Assembly (NCBI GenBank): GCA_037039925.1
Contig: JAXRKP010000559.1
Span: forward strand, 58,501-122,500
Direction: 5' to 3'
Length of the DNA: 64,000 nt
Source of the DNA: Doris montereyensis
Lineage: Eukaryota > Mollusca > Gastropoda > Nudibranchia > Dorididae
Positions 22,982 through 34,249 of this stretch are shown here, in pieces. The position numbers and the translations under genes are program-made. Numbering within the stretch: position 1 is the stretch's first letter; the number at the start of each line of letters is the position of its first letter. A model generated the notes under the pieces. The model was not told the origin of the DNA. It ran no database searches and saw nothing but the letters and a program-made list of their open reading frames with translations.

Positions 22982-25648
22982 CCAGTTCTTTCTTTCTTTC
23001 TTTATCAGTTCCCATTCTACCTTTTGGTGTATGGGTTCCGGTGCCCGAGATGATCTTTCTCCAGGATGCCCTGTCCTGGCATTTTCTGTTTCCTTCCAAA
23101 AATGTTAAGTCTCTATTCTTCAATACCTCTTTTATATATTCTTTCCACTTTCTCCGAGGTCTGCCTTTTGGTCTTTTACCTTGGGCTTTAGCGCTGTATA
23201 CTGATTTAGCTATTCTATAGTCATTCATTCTGTTTACATATCCAAACCATCTCAATTGATTTATTTCTATCTTAGTTTTTATGCCATCTGTTTTGGTTTG
23301 ATCTCTTATTGTTATGTTTCTGATTTTGTCTCTTTTAGTTTTTCCTACTACTCTTCTTAGATATTTCATTTCAGCTGCCTGTGCTCTACTGTATTCTCTA
23401 CTGTCTAAGATCCATGTTTCACTGCCATAGAGGAGAGAAGGACAATAAAATGTGTTGTCTACTGCCATTTTGGTTTTTGTTGACAATTCTTGTTTACCTA
23501 CAAATGTCTTTCCTAGATGGTTATATATTGCATTTGCCTTTTGCACTCGCTGGCTGATTTCTTCTCTTAGTTTTCCCTCAGAGTTAATCATTACTCCTAG
23601 GTAATTATAGCTGTGAATCTGTTCTATTTGGTTTTCTTTGCATTTACTCTCATTCCTCTTTTATTTACTTCAATGTTCATAATGTTGATTTTCGACTGAA
23701 GGTCACTTTCTGATTTTCCAAAAAGAACTAAATCATCGACAAATGAAAGTATTGATACATTTACTGGTTTGAGCTTCCAAATCCCTACATTAATTTTCGA
23801 GGATGCCGTTGCGACTGAATCCATAAATGTGATAAACAAACGAGGATTTAGGACACAACCCTGTCTTACCCCTATATCTACATCAAATTCTGCATGTACG
23901 TTTCAAGCTACTCTCACAGCACATGTTGGTTTATTGTAAAAACTTTTAATGGCTTCTATTAAATGTTGCACTACATTTTGTTCTTTTAAAGAATGCCATA
24001 GTTCGTCCCTCCTCACAGTGTCAGATGCCTTTTCTAGATCTATAAAACACAGCTACAAGTCAATGTTTCTCTCAATGAATTTTTCTATTATTTCTCTAAT
24101 TGTAAATATGGGGTCGTATACACTTCTTCCTTGACTAAATCCGCTCTGATGTTCTTCAATCTGATCCTCTACTCTTTTCCTTAGTCTCATTTCCAGTATC
24201 CTGGCATACACTTTTCCTTGTATGCTAAGTAGTGTTATAGTTTGAGCATTCCATAGTTGATCCTTCCTAATGTATTCGAACTACCGTTCCCTTTTCCCAG
24301 TTGTCTGGCACCTGTTTGGACTTCCATGCTTGTTGGCATATTGCATGTAGTAGTGTGTATACCTCTCCCCTTGGTTCTTAATCATTTCTGGATAAACTTG
24401 ATCTGCTCCTGGGGCTTTTCCTAATTTTACTTTTGTTATAGCTGTTTGGATTTCTTCCATTGATATATCTACATATTTAGCTGTCCCCTGTGGATTACTT
24501 GTTACTCTTACTAATTGATGTTTACTCTTTTGTTTCATATGTTCTAAAGGGATTATGTAATTGTTGAAAATACTTTCTCCCGTTTCCATGATTTGGCTGT
24601 CTTCTTTCCTTATTTCTCCTTTGTCATTCTTAATTTGTCGTATTGGGCATGCTTCGGTCTTTCTCATGCTCTTCATTGCCGCCCAGAACAGCTTTTGATT
24701 TTTGATAGCTTTCTGGAAGTTTTTGTCCAAATTCTTCCTATTGTTCCTGTTTTGCTTTCCTCACTTCCTCTTTGGCGATAGTTCTTTTATTCACGTAATC
24801 TAGCCTATCCTTTGGTCTCTTTGTTTGCAAGTATTTCTTCCAGGCATCCTTCTTTTCTTTGATCTTAGTTTTGACATTCTCATTCGACCATACTGTTCTT
24901 TTCCCATCTTCTTTTACTTGTTTCCTACCACAGACCTCTTCAGTACAACTGAGGAGTGTTTCTTTATACATTTGCCACTTTTCTTCTATTGTGCTAACAT
25001 TCAGATCCATGTGTCTTTCACTGATAAATCTTTTTATCCTAGATTGGTATATGTTTTACTATTGGTTTATATAGTTCCTCTATTTTGAGTCTCATAGCTT
25101 TTTTCTCTTTCCTTTTCAGTTTGTTTTCTTCAGTCAGTAATCTCATTTGACAATCACTAGGTGATGATCACTAAATGTTTTTGCTCCTCTGTTTATTCTT
25201 GCATCCAATGTACTGTAAAAAAGGGAGCTGCTAACTATTATGTAGTCTATGCTTGACTTTTCACACCTGTCTTCATTTACTTTTGTATATTTGTAGATAT
25301 TTTTATGAGGAAAAAAGGTGTTGGCTATTTTCATGTTATTCTTTAGGCAAAAATTTATTAGTCTCCCCTGGAGATGTTGCTGTGTCTCCTTCACCTATTA
25401 CTCCTCCTGATCTTTCTATATTGTTGCCAACTCTAGCGTTTACATCTCTTAAAACCATTAGTTCCTGTTTGTGTTTAAGATTGCCTGCAGCTATATGTAA
25501 ATAGTTTTCTTCTGTAGTGGCATCACCGTTTGGTCCATAAGCTATTAATAATTTAATTTCCCTTCCTTTTGGTTTAATATTTACCTCTGATAGCCGTGGG
25601 CTTATAAATTTCCGACTTTCTAGTAGCTTCGTGCACTACGCCAAAATG
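22982..25648 (-). mobile_element. RTE-like LINE copy 2, nearly full coding length
   Basis: Degenerate minus-strand copy of the element at 10386-12376. In order on the minus strand: 5'-truncated endonuclease (SSIDYIIVSSSLFY and SDHHLVIVK, about 25143-25394), linker, reverse transcriptase with GKAPGADQVYPEMIKNQG (about 24400), RVEDQIEE (about 24170), FVDDLVLFG carrying the catalytic DD (about 23740), LLYGSETWILDSR (about 23430), and a C-terminal RPRRKWKEYIKEVL block ending near 22985. Frameshifts and stops throughout, so inactive. It ends in a short (GAAA)n tail at 22984-23003, as many RTE-type LINEs end in short simple repeats. Confidence 0.9.
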
Positions 25649-25649
25649 C

Positions 25650-26265
25650 GATCCCATATAACGTCTTTATTTCTCACGCGATATTTGGCCCAAATTATCT
25701 GCAAACGTTACATTCAATTATAGCCTATATACTATGGGCCATTTGAGCTATAAAAAAGGTTATGAAATATTCCTCCGTGATGGCTACTGAATTAATTAAA
25801 TTAGTTTAATTAATTCTTGCATGGTTTCGCTGACAACGTATAGTTTGCTTTCAAAAGCCATAGGAGGTTACTCTCATATTTGTATCATCCAAAAGCGGTT
25901 CAACAGCCTTAAATCGTCTTGGATTTGTACATAGACCTAGATCTATGGCCTCAATCGTCTTTGATGTGTACAAAGATCTATTTGTAATTCAGTAATATTA
26001 CACTCAGTTTAGATTTGTATATCTTATCATATTCTCATGTCTCTTAACTCAGCTATGACTAACCGGGTAACTCGTTACTCAATGCTCTGTCTCTGTCCCT
26101 CTAAAAAACAGTGATATCTGACATTTGTCTATCATGAAAAATCTTAGTTCACGCTAAATAAAAATAATAAAGAAATTATAGTAAACACAAGCATGCCTCG
26201 GTTGTCTCCCTTTATGTTCGTAATGGGTGAAGGGAGTGAACTTGCTCATCGGAATACTGAATATG
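25650..26265. other. Unique AT-rich sequence, no gene seen
   Basis: No exon-like frame. A few ATCTAG words. Confidence 0.4.
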
Positions 26266-26269
26266 TTTG

Positions 26270-26385
26270 TGTTATTCAATTTTACGTCGTCCACCATATG
26301 CATTGATATATGATATCAGGGTGAATTAAGAGGAGACAGCATGATAAATGAAAGAGGGAGAGGAAAGAAATAGAATCTACCCGTT
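26270..26385 (+). repeat. ATTTACC/TGATCTCAGG dispersed repeat
   Basis: Copy with GTCCACCATATG, ATATCAGGGTGAATTAAGAG and GGAAAGAAATAGAATCTACC. Same orientation as all the others seen. Confidence 0.7.
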
Positions 26386-26619
26386 TGAAAGGCAGTTAGG
26401 AAACGTTGTTGTAAAACAACATAGACCATGACAAAAACACGGCTGTTTAATGTAAAAGCAACATAATTGATATGTCGACTATAACTATGTAACACGAATT
26501 CAATTGCTTGCGTGGTAAAACGACCTGTTGTCCTCATGGGGGGGGGGGGGGGACATTCGACTATTTATTCAAGTGTTCTTTTCAATTACCATTCAAATTT
26601 ATCAGACGGTTGTAAAGAT

Positions 26620-26766
26620 AATATGGGCAAAAATGCGTTAGCACGGCGAATGTGGAACAGACTAAAAACCCATAATAACACTAACAGCGAGGCTGAAATT
26701 GTTGCTAAACGTGACAATGCCATTGAATTGGGAGATACATTGAAAGAGCAGAGTTCACAACAGTAA
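26620..26766 (+). CDS. Short unrecognised open frame
   Basis: 47 codons from ATGGGCAAAAATGCG to TAA, within an 84-codon frame. The product is polar and helical-looking (MGKNALARRMWNRLK, then EAEIVAKRDNAIELGDTLKE). No domain is recognised and no neighbouring exons were found. It could be a small gene or chance. Confidence 0.15.
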   Translation, partial: NMGKNALARRMWNRLKTHNNTNSEAEIVAKRDNAIELGDTLKEQSSQQ

Positions 26767-27104
26767 CAGAAACATTAATAATGTCCCAGCCAACAATTCA
26801 CCTCTGAATGCACACTGCGATAGCAGATAGTGTAAAAACATAAAATAACACATAACAGCCCTCATAACCTAGTCATGTAAGTATTGTTAATGGCTGCTAG
26901 TTGGGGTCTAAAGGCATTTATTGTAACCAAATGTGTACTACAACTCACTCATAAACCGCACACAATGTAAGCCTCCTGCATGACTCCACGTAACACAAAC
27001 GTGTTCAGTAAGAAGACACTTACACTTACACACAGGATTCGCAGTGCCAGTCCGATGCTACTGAAACTATACACGTACTGTGTACTACAGTACGATTGGT
27101 CACG

Positions 27105-27260
27105 GTGAGTCGTGTTCAATTGAAACAATTTGTATCAATTATCTTATATATATTATGTCCCCTCTTGATGACCACAGTACAGCTGTCCGGTCACGTACTT
27201 AAATTATAGTCATCAACAGGGGTGTACAGGGTTTCAATCGAACACAACTCATCGCGGTTA
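27105..27260. repeat. Foldback element (MITE-like)
   Basis: GAGTCGTGTTCAATTGAAAC near 27108 is inverted at 27231-27250 (GTTTCAATCGAACACAACTC). A second inner inverted pair is CCCCTCTTGATGACCA and GTCATCAACAGGGGTG. About 150 bp. Confidence 0.65.
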
Positions 27261-27367
27261 GGCGCAAACCCTAGTACGTGCATGTAGTATACATTTAGTT
27301 TCTACTTGAAACGGACTCGCAGCAATTTACATTACATTTGCATAGACTTACTGCTTTGCAACGTTCA

Positions 27368-27450
27368 GAAGTTTGTTTCATCAAAATTTACCCCGTCCAC
27401 CATATCAGTGATCTCAGGGAGAATTAAGAGGAAGCAGCCAGATAAAATGT
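27368..27450 (+). repeat. ATTTACC/TGATCTCAGG dispersed repeat
   Basis: GTTTGTTTCATCAAAATTTA, CCCGTCCACCATATC and TGATCTCAGGGAGAATTAAG match the 13.5 kb cluster. Confidence 0.75.
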
Positions 27451-27478
27451 CAATTAAAATGATTGGTCTCCGAATAAT

Positions 27479-27502
27479 GGAGAGAGAGAGAGAGAGAGAG
27501 AG
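27479..27502. repeat. (GA)n microsatellite
   Basis: Short uninterrupted GA run of about 24 bp. Confidence 0.9.
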
Positions 27503-27519
27503 AAAAACCCGGGCCGAAG

Positions 27520-27940
27520 ACACTTCAATCACCCGCCTGCTTACCTTGACCGTGGAATAAATCTAGCTGATTGATTTGACACGGCGCATTAATTCATCTC
27601 CCTTCATCAACAGACAACGGTAGTTAAATTAGAGACAAACACACTGCCTTGTTTTTATATATCTGTTATTTTTAAGTCAATGACGATAAGGGATGTACGT
27701 AACTTCTATCGCCTGCCCGCTTAACTTGACAATTACCTATTTTCGACTAGATCTAGCACATTCGTGGTTGGTTTTGACACGGCAACACTGGATTTCTCTC
27801 CCTTCACCAAAAGAAAATGGTTGTTTAATTTGAAACAAATCATAATAATCTCTTTTTAAATAATGTCTTGTTTTGGTCGTATTGTTCTGTTTGATCTTTT
27901 TTTCCTCAGTTAATTAAAGTTCACGATGATAAGGGCGTAA
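27520..27940. repeat. Two diverged direct copies, about 190 bp apart
   Basis: Each copy contains CGCCTGCYYRCTTRACYTTGAC-like sequence, TTTGACACGGC, TCTCCCTTCAYCA, TTTAATTWGARACAAA and GACGATAAGGG in the same order (27525-27690 and 27710-27935). No coding potential. Confidence 0.65.
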
Positions 27941-28075
27941 ATAATTTTTAAAAATGTTGACCTAGACTGGACTTACTAATGTATTGCAGTACAGTATCGT
28001 ACCTCGGATCTCTCCCATGGTCGGGCATTTCCCTCGGTCCGATGATAGTCCAATGTATTCTAAGTCAAAATGTGC

Positions 28076-28850
28076 TTAATGTGGACTTGCGGATTCGCTG
28101 GTCACGTTCCAAATCAAAATGAGTAAAGTATAAAAACAGTTCATCTCTTTCACTTGCTCTCTTCCACTTTCATTCTCAATTTCACGACTAACTAGATTTA
28201 GAAACGGTGAATTAATCTTAGATCGAGATAAAATTCGGTTTTGGTTTGGGATAGAGAGTGGGGAGGGGTGGATTAAAATTGAAAAAGGGAAGGATGTGTG
28301 AAGGGGGTCTGGGGATATGGGCTGTGATGTAGGGTTTGGGAGGAAGGAAGAAGGGAGGGGGCGTAAAAAAAAAGTAGGAAAGGGACGTGGGTTGAAGGAT
28401 AGGAGATTTTCAATTATATGAAGGGTTATGGTTTGAAGTGGAGGGGAAGACGGTCGGATGTGGGGGGGGGGTGGGGGCGACGCTGCATGGAAGCCGATGT
28501 CTTCCTCACTGTCCAGAATAGCAACTTTGTTCTTAGTGTGAACAAATGTGTCCCCACCACAGAACACTACTGTTTTAGTGTTCTGTGGTCCCCACTGACC
28601 ACTGGCCTTGTCTGGTACAGCTTGGGTTATGAGACAGTCTTGTAGCGGGTTGATTACTGGAAAGGTTTTGCCTGGGCGTTTTCTCTGCACTGACGCGTCT
28701 AGAACCTAAGGAGAACCAATGGAGCATGGGAAAACTTTCCGTACTTTGCATTATCCTGCAACTCAGGAAACCGGACTCTGAAGAGTATCGCTCTTCAGAG
28801 TGTCCACTCTTACCACATTTGGGGCAAGCAGCCTTTCTGTGACACGTTTA
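28076..28850 (-). other. Possible retroelement gag remnant with zinc knuckle
   Basis: The minus strand near 28,800-28,850 reads RKAACPKCGKSGHSEERYSS, a CCHC-knuckle-like motif with the last Cys lost. It is followed in another frame by a 204-codon open frame (28076-28690). The first 70 residues of that frame (QRKRPGKTFPVINPLQDCL, QWGPQNTKTVVFCGG) look protein-like but are not recognised. The rest is low-complexity Pro/Ser from a G-rich tract. Could be a LINE ORF1 or other gag fragment. Confidence 0.35.
28774..28802. repeat. Perfect 11-bp inverted repeat (hairpin)
   Basis: ACTCTGAAGAG and CTCTTCAGAGT separated by TATCG. Lies within the zinc-knuckle remnant. Confidence 0.85.
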
Positions 28851-31420
28851 TGACAAAACCAACCATAACAGTTAAAGCGGTTCATCGGATTCAAAACAAA
28901 AGGTATAAAACCAGTTATTCAATAGTGAGGATTGTTGATTTGAGTGTACCAAAAGTCAAGACCAATATGTATTCAATTCTTGGTCTTGATATTTTAACCC
29001 CCCCCCTCCTCCCTTGCGGATGATTATTTGTCGCAGATAGATACATCCATCCAGTTCAATCACTAGCTGCTAATCGGTGCAGCCACAAGATTTGATGACT
29101 GCCTTCACACTATTGAAGCTCACATAAGATCCCATGTTCACATGAATATTGCAGAAATACTACGTGTTCAGTGGCTTTGATTGCTCATGTTTTGATGTGA
29201 CTTAAAAAATCACAAAAGGAAGTCTGCGGACAATTTTGGGCTCAGTGATCTTGTGATTTGAAACACTCTGGATGATGTTGCCGGTCGAGCTTCGTTCTCC
29301 GACTGGACCAATTGAAAGCGTGGCGAAACCAAGGAATATCCTTAACGTATTCAACGCCGTCTAATATCTTTCACTTTCATTTGCCTGAGGTAGTAGGCGT
29401 ACCTGCTTTTCACGTCCGGGACTTAATTGCAATTGGGTATGGATAGTTTTTTTTAATGAAAATGAGTGTACATCCATGCAGCCTTAGTAGCCCCCCACCC
29501 TGTCTATGAGCCCAACATGAAGACATGCTCTGCATACCAAGGCTATTGCGAGGTTATACTCTTGGTTGGGAGGATGCAGGCACCCCTCCCCCATCTCTGA
29601 GGGTCTAAGTTGCCTTCATCCCACTGATCAAGATACCCAGTGATATGGCGTCCCAACCGTTTGAATGAGCGTGGGCCACACCGCCCACCCATCGTCACAG
29701 AAGACAGGGCCAAAGACGTATGTTGGCTAAACACCCCAGGATTCACCTCAACCTCCAGGGTTCCCTTTTCCTGTATAAGACGACTTGCACGACATCCTAA
29801 GAATAAGAAGTAGAACGGAGAGGAAATTACAACGTGATCATATAGCGGTCCGAGTGAATGGATACAAAGACATAAGTCAGACAAAAACGATGTCACTTCT
29901 GCACCATAAATGATGGGCCCATGAACCCCATTCTTATACATAGATTACGTGAGACCTTTCCTCTCCTTTTGTTAGGAGAGGTCCCAGGATTCCCAGGGTG
30001 GGATGTTACCGAGAAGAAAAAAGATAGTGTGACTTTAAAACTTGCACAGTGCTGTGAAATGATTTGATTTGATCTCATTTTACCAACATCCACAACTACG
30101 GTGACCTCTGGGATAGCATTAAAACATTTTTATCCCAGACTGCTATGTAAACAGCCAAGGGATCTTTATCGTACACATAACGTTATGATCTGCACACAGG
30201 ACCTCTTTTTTGTCACCCATCTCCATTGGGACTGGGTGTTGATACCAAATCGATTACATACTGATGTCAATAAAAATGAAAACAATACTAAAGAACTGCA
30301 GATCTTATCATTCTGCTGAAATTGGGTCGATACCATCCTAGTTATGACCAACATGACCATCAAAATGATTTTAGAAGCAAGTCAAATATACTCAGAAAAG
30401 GTCCCTAAGACGACACGACATCGAGAAACTGCAAGCAGAAAGACCTGATAATACATTTGCTTTAAATGTAATCTAGAACTAAGAATATATCTATTAGATA
30501 GATCTAGACCAGAGATTAAATTTAGTCTCAGATCTCTAGATATGATACACTACAGTTACTGTGAGATTCGAGATCCATCATGAAACTCTCACTCACTGAG
30601 AAACTTGAGATTACAGACTTGTTAATCTTTGCCATGTCTTGTCTTTTGCTTTCACTTTCAGGTTTACGATGTTGGACAATAAAATTAATTGAAGTGAGTA
30701 ATGAATGGTTTGTAGCTCTCCTCAACAAGCATTATTATTATTATTATATTTGATTCGTAACTTGAAATCTTTGTCATCCTCATTTGACCGCCAATGGTTT
30801 GCTGTATTCTAACTGGATGTAAACCTTAACATTAGGGTCCAAAAAATGGAGTTGTCCGGCAGTGCTCCACAAGTCTTGTGTGTGGTCTCACCTAGACTCT
30901 AAATTACACTCATTGCCAAGGTATAAACAAACAAACCGTATATAATGTAGTGTATGATTGAATCAAGACAAACTTCAAAACACATACAACAAATGATAGT
31001 TAGATCTAGATCTATACAAAATTGAGCCACAAAGCACTTGCACTGGTTTTTTCCTCTATCCAACTACATTTAAACCTATTTCTGACAATCCCTTCAAATT
31101 CGAAATAACACTTGCATCAACAAAAACAATCCCTAACACGCTACATCTCTAGACATAGAGTCTATATATATATATATATGATGTCTATTACAAGATTCAT
31201 CAGTCCATTGAGATAGAATTAATTAGAATCTTACTCTCAACTTTCATGGTCCACAGGACAAAAATTTTCAAGATCTCTAAACACAATTGATCATCGACTT
31301 CAAATGAGAGAGTGATTCAATGAATGAAACGTGAACAACTTCAAGTAAGGCCTAACCTTAAATCTGAGTTGATCTTCGTGCTCACTGAACACGTTCCTTC
31401 CGCATAATTTCTTTCCAAGA
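28851..31420. other. No gene established
   Basis: Several 60-130 codon minus frames (for example 29543-29941) have no recognisable domain or clear splice sites. 30060-30200 resembles a dispersed repeat (GGGATCTTTATCGTACACAT, ACAGGACCTC). Confidence 0.35.
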
Positions 31421-31599
31421 AAAAAATCAATTTCTTTTAACTAACATTTTAGCAACAACAAAGAAATACAGAAGTCGGAAAAAGAGAGTTTTGAACAAGT
31501 AAACCAGAAGGGTGTTTGAAGATATCTTATACTTATAGAGTGGGTGAGTCTGAGTGTGTGTGTTCAGTGTCGAGGCGACAGGCGGTCGCACCACAGCAA

Positions 31600-31821
31600 A
31601 TGTGTGTATGCCACAGGTAGGTGTAAGGCAATGCGAGAGAAAGAGAGGCACTACAGGCCACGCAGATTGATCTATTTTTAGGTCTTTAGCTTCATCTGTA
31701 GTCGGAAAAAAATGATGAGCGAACATGAGGGGTTTGGCTGCCGTTGGTCTGCTCATTGGCAAGCCATTCTCCTCTTTTCCCTCTGGTGTTTTACGATTGT
31801 CAGAAGAGTCAACAACGGTAC
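31600..31821 (-). CDS. Possible downstream (terminal) exon of the unrecognised gene
   Basis: Open frame beginning TVVDSSDNRKTPEGKEENGL, then AAKPLMFAHHFFPTTDEAKD and KIDQSAWPVV. An acceptor at GTGAG|T would continue the phase left by the exon at 32024-32253, but the upstream pyrimidine tract is weak. It is therefore tentative. The frame runs on to a stop at 31427. Confidence 0.3.
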
Positions 31822-32023
31822 TCACTTTGTGACAGATTTCCCCCCTGCCTTATCAACCCTATTGTAAGCGAGCTCCATGGTACAATATAACCATGGGGTA
31901 CAATAATAATAATGTAATTCATCTCTATAGCGCCCCCCTCCCATCTTACGACAGCTCAAGGCGTATAATGCAAAGAAATAGCTTCAGCTTCCAATAAAGA
32001 AAATAACTCAGAAAGCATCTCAC

Positions 32024-32253
32024 CTAATGAGGTAAAGCAGACGGCTGTGGATGCGGCTTTGGGTCGAACCGATGCGGGCATGAATGATGTCGAGACGAGA
32101 CTTCCCAGAGAAAACCTCAGGCGTGAGAGCTTGATCTCCTTTGGTGGCCTCACTGCCGCCTTCTCGTTGTTTTTTAACAGCTTCGTATTCCTCAAGATCT
32201 GCTATTTTTGGTTCTATCCGTGTTGACTTTCTCCAAGCAACATCTTTTCTTTT
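32024..32253 (-). CDS. Unrecognised internal coding exon
   Basis: Strong exon signals: a T-rich tract ending TTTTTTTTTTTCAG before AAAAGAAAAGATG, and a donor AG|GTGAGA. The frame is open throughout (76 codons, ending phase 2). The product is charged and helical (KRKDVAWRKSTRIEPKIADL, EEYEAVKKQREGG, then SGKSRLDIIHARIGSTQSRI and HSRLLYLI). I do not recognise the family. Upstream exons were not found. The frame could join the one at about 31,600-31,821. Confidence 0.5.
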
Positions 32254-32461
32254 CTGAAAAAAAAAAAGATATCAATTTAAACAACTTATAATCATTGATA
32301 ATAGTCAACGGAAAAACCCTTGGAAAATCCTAATCAATATAAGTATCAAACTGGTTTTAATTCTTGAAATTGACCATGATAGGCTCTAACTTCTAAGTAC
32401 ATGATTGATTATTATAAAATCCAAAACATTTTATTCATCACGCGTACATGTTATAGAACGA

Positions 32462-33530
32462 TCACGAGTATAATGTTATGACTATCATGCAAGCAACAAA
32501 TTTATTTTGGTCTTTTTCAACATCTTCCTCCATTGTCCAAACATAGTGAGCTATGACGAACTGATTCCTAAGGTCAGCACTTCTACACTGACTTGACTCT
32601 TTGTCCTCAGTTAGAAAGGTGAAATAAATGTTACTGAGAACACCATTGTCCTCAGAAACAGATGTGAAAAACAGCATTTCCTTTCCTTTGACCACAATGT
32701 GAAATGTGTTTAAAGAACCTTGAAAAAAGCCGAGCATAGGGGAAAAACGATATTTAATAAAAGATCAAGCGAACGTGAAAAGCAGCATTTCCTTGAGCTG
32801 CCAACACCCCCTTTGTGTGACATGCCCTGATAGCGAGTGAGGAGAGAGCTGGGGAATTCAACGACCACTATAAGGGTGGGGCAATCATGCCCTGAATGTT
32901 GGTCACGTTTGTATGACAATAGACGGTAACAAACAAACAAACAAAAAATTTTTGTAATACACGTAAACGTAGTCAATGCAATGAATAATGTTCAAAAGAG
33001 CAGTGATGATAATGAAACTGGTGATGGTAGTGATAATAATTTTACAGATGATGGTAAGAATGATCTTTTATATATTTCTTTATAGCACAAAAAATAAATG
33101 GGTCTTTTGGAGCTTTTTGAAATTTTGATTTGAGGTGTTAGTGGGTGGTTTTGGTCCATTACAATGGCTTCACTTTTCCTTGAACAGTAAGATACATTTA
33201 AATTTCATCAAAGAATGGGAAAGTGCATTGGGACATTTTAACTGCTTTTTTAATGATACTATTCAAATATATCTCTTGAAGTCTCACATTCTCACCCGAG
33301 CCCGTAATGCAGAAATATTATACTTTAGATCGTTGCACGATAAAACAGATACATGTTTAACGAAAATTTGTCGATCTCAAAAGCTTTCAACTTATGTAGG
33401 AAGAACATTCTCTTGTTTATTTTCTTATATAAATGTAAACATTTGAAGCATGGTTCTGCCAGCTAAGATTATTGTTAATTGTTACAGTTACGTATTTATA
33501 ATTTGAAATTTGTTCCAACTGCTTCATTTT
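32462..33530. other. No gene established
   Basis: Contains a 91-codon minus frame (32462-32737: MLGFFQGSLNTFHIVVKGKE and DNGVLSNIYFTFLTEDKESS) of unknown nature, and unrelated AT-rich sequence. I could not support an exon call. Confidence 0.3.
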
Positions 33531-33544
33531 TTATCAAGACTGGT

Positions 33545-34062
33545 CACAGAGGAGATTTCTTTAGTCTAAAGTCAATGACCATTTCTTTAGTTTTCTTTAA
33601 CATTTAAGAATAGACAATGTTCGTCACACCAGATGGTAAACCATTTAATTTTATTTATGTAACTTTCTTCATCATTTTCAGGATTGATAAAACCTTGTAT
33701 AGTAGAATCATCTGCAAATCTGATTAATTTCACATTGTCCTGATTGATGGTACATTGATTAGTATACAACGTGAACAGGACGGGTGATAGAATACACCAT
33801 TGGGGGCCCCAGTGTTTGTTATTTGTGAAGATTGAACATTATTTAGTTGTACACATTGGGGCGGTTAGTCAAGAAATCACCAATCCAGGATGTAATAAGC
33901 TTCTGAACAAGTAATTTTGACTTAATTATGTTGAAAGCTGATGACAAATCGATAAATAATATGTGACAATATGTCCCAGATGTATCTAAGTGTAAACTTA
34001 TCAAGAAATAGAATTATAGCATCTTCAAAACTTCTTCACCGTCTACAGGCAAACTGCAAGGG
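33545..34062 (-). mobile_element. LINE reverse-transcriptase fragment (CR1/L2/jockey-like)
   Basis: The minus strand reads SHIIYRFVISFQHN, SWIGDFL-like residues and CVQLNNVQSSQITNTGAPNG across frames, then VKLIRFADDSTIQGFINPEN. FADD is the catalytic box, and the preceding polymerase order (fingers, G-P-N-G before the box) fits a non-LTR reverse transcriptase. Frameshifted and partial. Differs from the FVDD family at 22.9-25.6 kb. Confidence 0.75.
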
Positions 34063-34079
34063 GTCTTGAACAGGGTTAA

Positions 34080-34241
34080 CCTTTTTCAGGCGTGTCCCGT
34101 ATATTTGCCTGCCGCTGATCACTCTAGACACACCTACGCTAACGACAGGTGCGTACATTTGCTTCACTCCTGACCTTCCAGCAAGACAGAGCGTTAGTGG
34201 CGGGTCCCATATAACTGCATTGCAGTGCACTCAAGAAAGGG
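34080..34241. mobile_element. piggyBac-like MITE (foldback)
   Basis: The left end TTAA-CCTTTTTCAGGCGTG pairs with the right end GCACTCAAGAAAGGG-TTTT. piggyBac elements begin CCC after a TTAA target; here one TTAA is mutated. No coding region; 162 bp. Confidence 0.45.
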
Positions 34242-34249
34242 TTTTGGGA

